Source of the DNA: Myxococcota bacterium
GTDB taxonomy: Bacteria; Myxococcota_C; UBA6777
Reading direction: 5' to 3'
Assembly (NCBI GenBank): GCA_963169055.1
Contig: CAUJFU010000375.1
Coordinates: forward strand, 1-6,907
Length of the DNA: 6,907 bases
In this document: piece after piece, positions 1 to 4,400 of the stretch
Numbering within the stretch: position 1 is the first letter of the stretch
How the letters are laid out: each line of letters opens with the position of its first letter
Program-made: the position numbers and the translations under genes
Notes under the pieces: model-generated
What the model was told of the DNA's origin: nothing
The model's database searches: none
Seen by the model: only the letters and a program-made list of their open reading frames with translations

Positions 1-118
1 TTGCGTTGGGAAGGCGGCGGTCTTCAACCCCTCCCAAATCATCCGCGTGCGCTCGTCCTGCCAAGCCCACCCCCACACAGACCATCCACAACACGAGACT
101 CCATCGAGATCGCATCAT
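1..118 (-). CDS. Exported protein, N-terminal fragment with Sec signal peptide (runs off left edge)
   Basis: The frame starts at ATG 118 (a second ATG follows at 115) and stays open to the window edge, giving 39 visible residues. They have the classic layout of a type I signal peptide: a basic n-region (MMRSRW), a hydrophobic core of about residues 7-21 (SLVLWMVCVGVGLAG) and a c-region ending in A-H-A at residues 23-25, followed by Asp-Asp, so cleavage is expected between 25 and 26. There is no lipobox cysteine, so it is probably not a lipoprotein. A good Shine-Dalgarno AAGGAG lies at 133-128, nine bases before the ATG. The mature protein begins DDLGGVEDRRLPNA; no family is recognisable. It follows mltG on the same strand after 265 nt, so it may belong to the same transcript or have its own promoter. 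The start and export signal are seen directly; the function is unknown. Confidence 0.72.
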   Translation of the reverse strand, partial: MMRSRWSLVLWMVCVGVGLAGRAHADDLGGVEDRRLPNA

Positions 119-171
119 CCCATTTCTCTCCTTTTCGGCGAAAGATTTCGTAGGCGAACCACTTTATGGAA

Positions 172-204
172 AGCGAGGCCAAGCTTTCTCGCCAGAACCT
201 CGCT
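172..204 (-). terminator. Weak inverted repeat downstream of mltG, possible terminator
   Basis: Perfect 7-bp arms AGCGAGG (172-178) and CCTCGCT (198-204) are separated by 19 nt that contain a further short GC/GC pairing. Read on the minus strand the repeat is followed by only a short T run (TTT). A second weaker hairpin, AAAG(t)GGCC / GGCCTTT, lies at 312-335. Either could slow transcription between mltG and the exported-protein gene, but neither is a textbook intrinsic terminator. I see no convincing promoter in 119-383. Confidence 0.25.
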
Positions 205-383
205 ACGAAAACAACAGAACACTACACAGCCCTGAAACGCGCAATGCTTCTTGACTATTCCCTCGAAGATCACCAAGGCCACGCCCTGTTGAAGGATCGA
301 AGTTTCTGCACAAAGGCCCAGACAACGGCCACTTTCCTAAACCACTCGCAAATCCCCATACATCGGCTACTTTGGAGGCTGTG

Positions 384-1892
384 CTATTCTCTTGGAGGAG
401 GGCGGCGGATCTTGCGTTGGTAGATATCAACCCATCGTTCGTGTTCTTGCTTGGTGCAGGAAAACACGTGGGTTCCGTCGTTTTTGGAAACAAAGAAGAT
501 GATACAAGTGCGCTTGGCTCGGGGAAACAGCGATGAGCGAATCGCGTCAAATCCGGGGCTTGCGATCGGCCCGGGTGGAAGGCCACGATGCTTGTAAGTG
601 TTGTAGGGATGGGGATTGTGCAGGTCTTTTGAGGTGATATTGCCGTTGAAGTTCGGCATCAGCCCGTAGATGACGGTGGGATCGGTTTCAAGTTTCCAGT
701 TGCGACGCAGGCGATTGTGGAAAACCATCGAGATCTGCGGGCGTTCAAACCCTTTGCCTGTTTCTTTTTCGATGATTGAGGCGAGTGTGATGAGCTTATG
801 AGGATCCCATGCCATGCCGCGAATCGCTTCTTTTTCTCGCAAGGCGGAGGCAAAGTTTTTGCGAAAAACTTCTTGAAAACGCCGAAGCATCCGCGTTAAA
901 ACTTCTTGGGCATCGCTGTTTTTGTGGAACTTGTAGGTGTCGGGATACAAGTAGCCTTCCGCTGAAGGAGCCTGCCACCCAATCAAACGGCTAACATAAC
1001 TGGCATTTTGGGCATAACGCAAAAAGTCTTGGGCGCGGCAGATCTCTCGACTTTCGAGGCGTGCAGCGATCTTCCAGATGTTGAACCCTTCGGGCAGAGT
1101 GACGCGCACAGAAAAGCGTGGCGGGCCTTTGCGTAGTTCTTCAAGGACTTGCAAGGGGGTGAGATCGCTTTTCATCTTGTAGCGCCCTGCGCGCACCACG
1201 ACATCCCCGCTATCTTTTAGTTCGGGCAAGACAGACTTCCACACGCGATAAAACCGTGTCAACAAATGAAATCGCGCTTCATCTTCGATCAATCGGGCTT
1301 CTTTGAGTTTTTGGATCGCCAATTCGGCGGTTGCACCGCGTGGGATATCGACGATCACTTCGCCTTTGAGATCGGCGGCCCCTGTCGGTCGCTTGAGAAA
1401 GTTGCGCATCCCTTGGACTTGGAGGTACACCCAACCTCCCGCGCTCATTCCGACCAAAGCGATAAACAACACCAGCAGCTTGACAAACCGCCCGAAACCT
1501 GTCGGTGCGTTCGCTTGTACGAGGCGCTCTTGTTGGGCGGCGAGGCGCTCTAATTCGCGTGTGTAGTCTTCTGCGTGGCGGTAAAGCGCTTGTTGTCGGC
1601 GTTCATCTTGTAAAAATCCTGCTTGCTCCAAGATCTTTTCTTCATCTTCGGGGGAGCTTAAGACGGATTGATACACCGCTTCAACCTCAAGACGCAAACA
1701 ACCGTCGGGTGTAGACAGCGCAGCCTTGCGTGTTTCCAAAAAGTCCGCGATCTCCACATCCGAGAACTCTTTCGTCCACGTTTGCGCTGATTTAGACGAA
1801 GCATCGCCGCGCCGACTTGGGTGTTCGTGCAGTCGCTTGGCCAACCGCAGCCATTGTGTCGCTTTCGCGTTCATTTTTTTGATCGTCTCCAT
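384..1892 (-). CDS. mltG: MltG/YceG-like endolytic murein transglycosylase
   Basis: 502 residues. MltG cleaves nascent glycan strands in peptidoglycan and is proposed to terminate their synthesis; it is anchored in the inner membrane with its catalytic domain outside. Visible order: residues 1-134 charged and probably cytoplasmic, with a Glu/Gln/Arg-rich helical stretch about 80-125; one membrane segment about 136-158; a LysM-like region about 176-262 (DIPRGATAELAIQKLKEARL and the RAGRYKMKSDLTPLQVLEEL type of motif); then the YceG domain to near the end. Family signatures are YLYPDTY (314-320), ASIIEKET (371-378) with the presumed catalytic Glu375, FHNRL, LETDPTVIYG (401-410), YNTY..GLPPGPIASPG and the EH near the C-terminus. 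E. coli MltG is about 340 residues, so the N-terminal extension is the odd part. ATG 1892 has no good Shine-Dalgarno site because a hairpin sits directly before it; ATG 1874 (residue 7), with GGAG 12 nt upstream, is an alternative. It lies 45 nt after ruvX and is probably co-transcribed. Confidence 0.93.
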   Translation of the reverse strand: METIKKMNAKATQWLRLAKRLHEHPSRRGDASSKSAQTWTKEFSDVEIADFLETRKAALSTPDGCLRLEVEAVYQSVLSSPEDEEKILEQAGFLQDERRQQALYRHAEDYTRELERLAAQQERLVQANAPTGFGRFVKLLVLFIALVGMSAGGWVYLQVQGMRNFLKRPTGAADLKGEVIVDIPRGATAELAIQKLKEARLIEDEARFHLLTRFYRVWKSVLPELKDSGDVVVRAGRYKMKSDLTPLQVLEELRKGPPRFSVRVTLPEGFNIWKIAARLESREICRAQDFLRYAQNASYVSRLIGWQAPSAEGYLYPDTYKFHKNSDAQEVLTRMLRRFQEVFRKNFASALREKEAIRGMAWDPHKLITLASIIEKETGKGFERPQISMVFHNRLRRNWKLETDPTVIYGLMPNFNGNITSKDLHNPHPYNTYKHRGLPPGPIASPGFDAIRSSLFPRAKRTCIIFFVSKNDGTHVFSCTKQEHERWVDIYQRKIRRPPPRE

Positions 1893-1895
1893 CCA

Positions 1896-1923
1896 AAAAA
1901 GTCGAGGGTACGATCGACTTTTT
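1896..1923 (-). other. Perfect 10-bp hairpin between ruvX and mltG
   Basis: Arms AAAAAGTCGA (1896-1905 on plus) and TCGACTTTTT (1914-1923) are exact reverse complements around an 8-nt loop. Read on the minus strand the second arm ends in a T run, so it resembles a short intrinsic terminator or attenuator. It ends three nt before the annotated mltG ATG (1892) and therefore occupies the place where a ribosome-binding site would be. The symmetric A/T flanks mean it could act on either strand, though nothing nearby is transcribed rightward. The repeat is seen directly; its function is inferred. Confidence 0.5.
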
Positions 1924-1937
1924 CTTTTGATGACCGC

Positions 1938-2387
1938 TTAGTGCGGTGCCTCTGTTCCGACTTCTGCATCCAAAAAGCCTTGCAGAATCAAGCTCGCTGC
2001 GAGTTTGTCGATGACGGCCTTGCGTTTGTGGCGTTGCATCTTTGCCTCTAACAACGGCTGTTCGGCAGCGTATGTAGACAAGCGCTCGTCCCACGTTTTG
2101 ATCGGAAGATCGGGGAGATAGGCTTGCAGGCGTTCCACAAATCCCTGCACCCAGACGGCTTGAGGGCCGACTTGCCCGTCCATGGTGTAGGGCATCCCGA
2201 CCACGATACAACCCACGTTGTATTCTAGGATGAGAGCGGACAGCGCAGAAAGATCGCGGGATAGGGTGGTGCGCTGGATGGTTGTGATCCCTTGTGCCAA
2301 CCAACCGCTCGGATCGCTGACCGCGACCCCGATGGTCTTGGAACCGACATCTAACCCCATGTATCGCATCCCGCTTTGCTCAGACAT
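1938..2387 (-). CDS. ruvX: RuvX/YqgF-family RNase H-fold nuclease (putative Holliday junction resolvase)
   Basis: 149 residues, the usual length for the family. RuvX/YqgF proteins have an RNase H fold and have been linked both to Holliday-junction cleavage and to maturation of the 16S rRNA 5' end; they act in the cytoplasm. Conserved motifs are MGLDVGSKTIGVAVSD (10-25, acidic Asp13), VVGMPYTMDGQVGPQA (62-77), WDERLST (99-105, Glu101) and AVIDKLAASLIL (124-135, Asp127); Asp13, Glu101 and Asp127 are the expected metal-binding residues. The open frame continues upstream to 2627, but that part is antiparallel-frame noise over the zinc-finger repeats of the preceding gene, and its two copies of the same short peptide show this. 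I chose ATG 2387 because it overlaps the stop of the upstream gene by 8 nt (ATGTCTGA), the arrangement expected for translational coupling. ATG 2369, just before the first conserved motif, is an alternative; neither has a strong Shine-Dalgarno site. Confidence 0.92.
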   Translation of the reverse strand: MSEQSGMRYMGLDVGSKTIGVAVSDPSGWLAQGITTIQRTTLSRDLSALSALILEYNVGCIVVGMPYTMDGQVGPQAVWVQGFVERLQAYLPDLPIKTWDERLSTYAAEQPLLEAKMQRHKRKAVIDKLAASLILQGFLDAEVGTEAPH

Positions 2388-3867
2388 CGGTATCCGAAGA
2401 TGCGCCCGCATCTTCCGAACGTTTGCGCTCTCGGAGCTGTTTGGCATAACAAGCGTTGCAGACATCACCACGCCAATACTTTGGGGTGTACTCTTTTCCG
2501 CAGCTTGTGCAGGGAGGGTGTTCGACTTCTGTGGGGGCTTCTTTCTTTTTGCGCGGAGGTTTCTCTTCGGTGGTTTTTTTGCGTTCTCGGAGCTGTTTGG
2601 CATAACAAGCGTTGCAAACGTCACCACGCCAATATTTTGGGGTATACTCTTTTCCGCAACTCGTGCAGGGAGGATGTTCGCCGTCTGCTGCGTGCTCGTC
2701 TGACGATGTGGCTTCTTCGCTCTCGACTACGGCTTCTTTCTGGGTGGGCAGCTTGTCTTTTTCTTTTTTGACGCGGCTCTCTGGAGCTTTTTCTTTGTCT
2801 TTTTCTTTTTTGGCGCGGCTCTCTGGAGCTTTTTCTGCGTCTTTCTCTTTGTCTTTTTCTTTCTTCGGAGCCTTGTCTTTCTCTTTGTCTTTCTCTTTGT
2901 CTTTTTTGGGGCGAATTTCCGGGATTTTTTTCTTGCTTGCGGCTTTGGTTTCGATGGCGTCTTCGTCGCTGTCTTCTGAGATCATTTCGTCGCCAAAATC
3001 TTCGGAGAAGCCTTCTTCTTCGCTTTCTAAGCCTATCGCGCCCAAGTCTTCGTCTTCGAGTGGTTCTGTTCCGATATCGTCTTCCAACCCGCCGAGATCC
3101 ATTTCACCTTCGACATCTTCGTAGATATCGCTTGCATCGTAATCTTCTTCGACTTCGGCTTCGATGTCGATCTTGGGTCGTGCGGGTTTGGCGGCTTTGG
3201 CGGCGGGTGTAGCGGAGGGGCGTGGGAGTGTGGCTGTGGGGATCGCGCCTGTACTACGTAGAGCGTTGGGGGGCTTGAGGTAAACAGGGGCCGAGTTGAT
3301 GGGTTCGCCTCCAAACGAAGCGGAGCTTGCGGAGGAGGTAGAGCTTTCCTCTTCGCGTCGTGGGCGTAGCGAGAGCATGGCGTTTTCGTGTAGGGGATGA
3401 ACGATGACAGGGCGGCGTTCGCGTGCTTTTAAGGTGATCGGGAGTGAACCTTCGGGCCAGTTGATGATGATCGGTCCCAAACACCCAAAGCAAGGGTGGT
3501 TTTGGATATTCTCGTCTTCGGGTGACGTGCGATTTTTCAATCGTTGGGGTGTAGATGTTTTTTTGCGATGGCAACCGATGACGGTCAGGTTTGCGTTGTA
3601 GCGCTCGCAACGGACACGCGAGATACTGCTAAGAAATTCTTTGATCCGCCCCACTTCTTCTGATGCGCGGCGCGGAATGGACAAGTCGTCGCGGTCGTCG
3701 CTATCCAACTCGTCCATATCGTCGTCCAACTCATCGACTTCTTCGACGTCACCAAAGAGATCGTCATCAGGCGCGGCAAAGTCCCCATCATCGACCTCTT
3801 CGAACTCACCGCTTTGCTCGCCACCTGCCGCATTTTCCGACGCTGCCTTATTTTTTTCTTTCGCCAC
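2380..3867 (-). CDS. Low-complexity protein with tandem GATA-like Cys4 zinc fingers
   Basis: 495 residues from GTG 3867; AGAAGGA at 3883-3877 lies nine nt before it, better support than the ATG at 3906. Layout: acidic Asp/Glu region about 17-62; a possible Cys4 module with C87-x11-C99 and C126-x2-C129; a Ser/Pro/Ala linker about 172-232; a second acidic stretch about 234-305; a Lys/Glu/Asp tract about 321-373 built of KEKDK and APESR repeats; then two fingers, C401/C404/C418/C421 and C453/C456/C470/C473. Each has the form C-x2-C-x13-C-x2-C with a TPKYWRGD..CNAC core, recalling eukaryotic GATA fingers (TP.W...CNAC, x17-18) but with a shorter loop. The two fingers are identical over 34 residues. 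No signal peptide or membrane segment, so it is probably cytoplasmic. Nucleic-acid or protein binding is plausible from the fingers and basic tract; the actual function is unknown. It is the first gene of a probable operon with ruvX (8-nt overlap) and mltG. Confidence 0.82.
   Translation of the reverse strand: MAKEKNKAASENAAGGEQSGEFEEVDDGDFAAPDDDLFGDVEEVDELDDDMDELDSDDRDDLSIPRRASEEVGRIKEFLSSISRVRCERYNANLTVIGCHRKKTSTPQRLKNRTSPEDENIQNHPCFGCLGPIIINWPEGSLPITLKARERRPVIVHPLHENAMLSLRPRREEESSTSSASSASFGGEPINSAPVYLKPPNALRSTGAIPTATLPRPSATPAAKAAKPARPKIDIEAEVEEDYDASDIYEDVEGEMDLGGLEDDIGTEPLEDEDLGAIGLESEEEGFSEDFGDEMISEDSDEDAIETKAASKKKIPEIRPKKDKEKDKEKDKAPKKEKDKEKDAEKAPESRAKKEKDKEKAPESRVKKEKDKLPTQKEAVVESEEATSSDEHAADGEHPPCTSCGKEYTPKYWRGDVCNACYAKQLRERKKTTEEKPPRKKKEAPTEVEHPPCTSCGKEYTPKYWRGDVCNACYAKQLRERKRSEDAGASSDTDV
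2422..2523 (-). repeat. Finger-coding direct repeat, copy 2 (C-terminal finger)
   Basis: 102 bp encoding 34 residues (E-HPPC to RERK). It matches the segment at 2578-2679, exactly 156 bp away, with eight base differences by my count, all transitions and all synonymous. It is a duplicated protein module inside the gene, not a mobile repeat. Confidence 0.9.
2578..2679 (-). repeat. Finger-coding direct repeat, copy 1
   Basis: Partner of the repeat at 2422-2523. The 54 bp between the two copies encode a Lys/Pro/Glu linker that is not itself duplicated. Confidence 0.9.
2749..2907 (-). repeat. Lys/Glu/Asp low-complexity tract (KEKDK / APESR units)
   Basis: On the plus strand this appears as repeated ctttgtctttttcttt-like runs. 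It encodes about 53 residues of KDKEKDKEKDK type, interrupted by APKKEKDKEKDAEK and two KAPESRxKKEKDK units. Such tracts are disordered, highly charged, and prone to slippage and length change between relatives. Confidence 0.85.
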
Positions 3868-3892
3868 GATTGTCCATCCTTCTCGTTTGATC

Positions 3893-3932
3893 GAGATCCA
3901 CAGCATCGTTCGTTCAAGGTTTTGTGGATCTC
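3893..3932 (-). promoter_or_regulatory. 10-bp inverted repeat in the leader of the zinc-finger gene
   Basis: GAGATCCACA (3893-3902) and TGTGGATCTC (3923-3932) are perfect reverse complements around a 20-nt loop. If the leftward transcript starts to the right of this, it forms a stem ending about 10 nt before the AGAAGGA ribosome-binding site and 26 nt before the GTG start. It could be an RNA leader structure or a DNA operator; the sequence does not decide which. Confidence 0.55.
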
Positions 3933-3974
3933 TCTACGCAATGTCCCGCAACACCTAGCATATCGCCCTGCTCA

Positions 3975-3994
3975 CGTGCAAGGGAGTTTGCACG
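3975..3994. promoter_or_regulatory. Perfect palindrome CGTGCAA-N6-TTGCACG, operator-like
   Basis: Seven-bp arms at 3975-3981 and 3988-3994 are exact reverse complements with a 6-nt spacer, 20 bp in total. That size and spacing is typical of a site for a dimeric helix-turn-helix regulator. It lies 107 bp upstream of the zinc-finger gene start. I do not recognise the regulator. Confidence 0.5.
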
Positions 3995-4132
3995 ACCGAG
4001 GGGCGACGCCGTTATTCGAGGAGTTCGGGCCACAGCATACGGGCTGTTTTTCTGTGCAAAGCCCTTTCCATGCCTATATCCATTTTAAGTGGGATTGCAA
4101 TATCTTTGCTGCGCGCTCACCCAAAAACCTAC

Positions 4133-4200
4133 CGCGCTTTGACTCTACACCCTGTGTCAAGCCCCTCGCGCTTTGACTCTACATCCTGCGTCAAGCCCTC
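4133..4200. repeat. Tandem direct repeat, two 34-bp units
   Basis: Units 4133-4166 and 4167-4200 begin CGCGCTTTGACTCTACA and differ at two positions in their first 32 bp. Each unit contains TTGAC and GTCAA (copy 1) or CGTCAA (copy 2) half sites 12 nt apart, so each unit is itself a partial dyad. The array ends 78 bp before the -35 box of the phosphatase promoter. It may be a two-site binding array for a regulator; 34 bp is about three helical turns, which would place both sites on roughly the same face. Confidence 0.7.
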
Positions 4201-4250
4201 ATGATCCGAAGACCATGCCAAGCCGCAACCCAACGCACAGCGAGAGGTTT

Positions 4251-4270
4251 CTTGGGGGAGCCATCCCAAG
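4251..4270. promoter_or_regulatory. Inverted repeat CTTGGG-N8-CCCAAG just upstream of the -35 box
   Basis: Six-bp arms at 4251-4256 and 4265-4270 are exact reverse complements, 20 bp overall. The right arm ends 8 bp before TTGACA, a usual place for an activator or repressor site. With six-bp arms chance is possible. Confidence 0.4.
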
Positions 4271-4278
4271 GCTATCTC

Positions 4279-4306
4279 TTGACAGAGCGCACGACACCGC
4301 TACACT
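4279..4306 (+). promoter_or_regulatory. Sigma70-like promoter for the PP2C gene
   Basis: A consensus -35 TTGACA (4279-4284) is followed after 16 bp by TACACT (4301-4306), which matches TATAAT at four of six positions including the key first two and last. Transcription would start near 4313 and leave a leader of about 90 nt. No other rightward gene lies between it and ATG 4401. Confidence 0.6.
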
Positions 4307-4400
4307 AAACGGGTTTTTTGGACACATCAGCACAAGCTTGGGTTCTCTGCGCGCCACAAGCGGCACACACAAGCACACCATGTAGCGAAGGCGACGAGTT

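Larger units (their letters stand above)
3868..4400. other. Divergent intergenic control region, 533 bp without a gene
   Basis: The region separates the leftward zinc-finger/ruvX/mltG cluster from the rightward phosphatase gene. I found no convincing ORF, tRNA or other RNA gene. It holds several symmetric elements listed separately: leader inverted repeat 3893-3932, palindrome 3975-3994, tandem 34-bp repeats 4133-4200, inverted repeat 4251-4270 and a promoter at 4279-4306. A small hairpin ACAGC/GCTGT followed by TTTTT at 4032-4051 points rightward but has no gene upstream of it. No good leftward sigma70 promoter was found by eye; a TATGCT (-10-like) at 3963-3958 lacks a matching -35. Confidence 0.75.

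Noticed and set aside
166-423. 85-residue plus-strand frame downstream of mltG
   Set aside because: It has no clear Shine-Dalgarno site, runs into the mltG coding region on the opposite strand and has no recognisable motif. A real small gene cannot be wholly excluded.
203-586. 127-residue minus-strand frame over the end of mltG
   Set aside because: It overlaps the clearly conserved C-terminus of MltG in another frame and has no family features.
2388-2627. Upstream extension of the ruvX frame to 2627
   Set aside because: It overlaps the finger repeats of the preceding gene in another frame; its repeated peptide (LVMPNSSE) merely mirrors that duplication. RuvX homology begins only at the MRYMGLD motif.
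2612-3124. Plus-strand Ser/Phe-rich open frame of 170 residues
   Set aside because: It is the antisense reading of the Lys/Glu/Asp low-complexity tract, whose codons give Ser/Phe/Leu runs on the opposite strand; there is no domain or ribosome-binding site.
3868-3906. ATG 3906 as start of the zinc-finger gene (13 extra residues)
   Set aside because: GTG 3867 has a well-placed AGAAGGA, while ATG 3906 lies inside the loop of the leader inverted repeat and lacks a ribosome-binding site.
4032-4051. ACAGC/GCTGT hairpin followed by TTTTT as a terminator
   Set aside because: The stem is only five bp and no rightward gene lies upstream of it.
4133-4200. CRISPR-like array
   Set aside because: The two 34-bp units are directly adjacent without spacers and no cas gene is present.
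3814-4385. Short plus-strand frames in the divergent intergenic region
   Set aside because: Their composition looks random, they cross the tandem repeats and promoter, and none has a convincing start.
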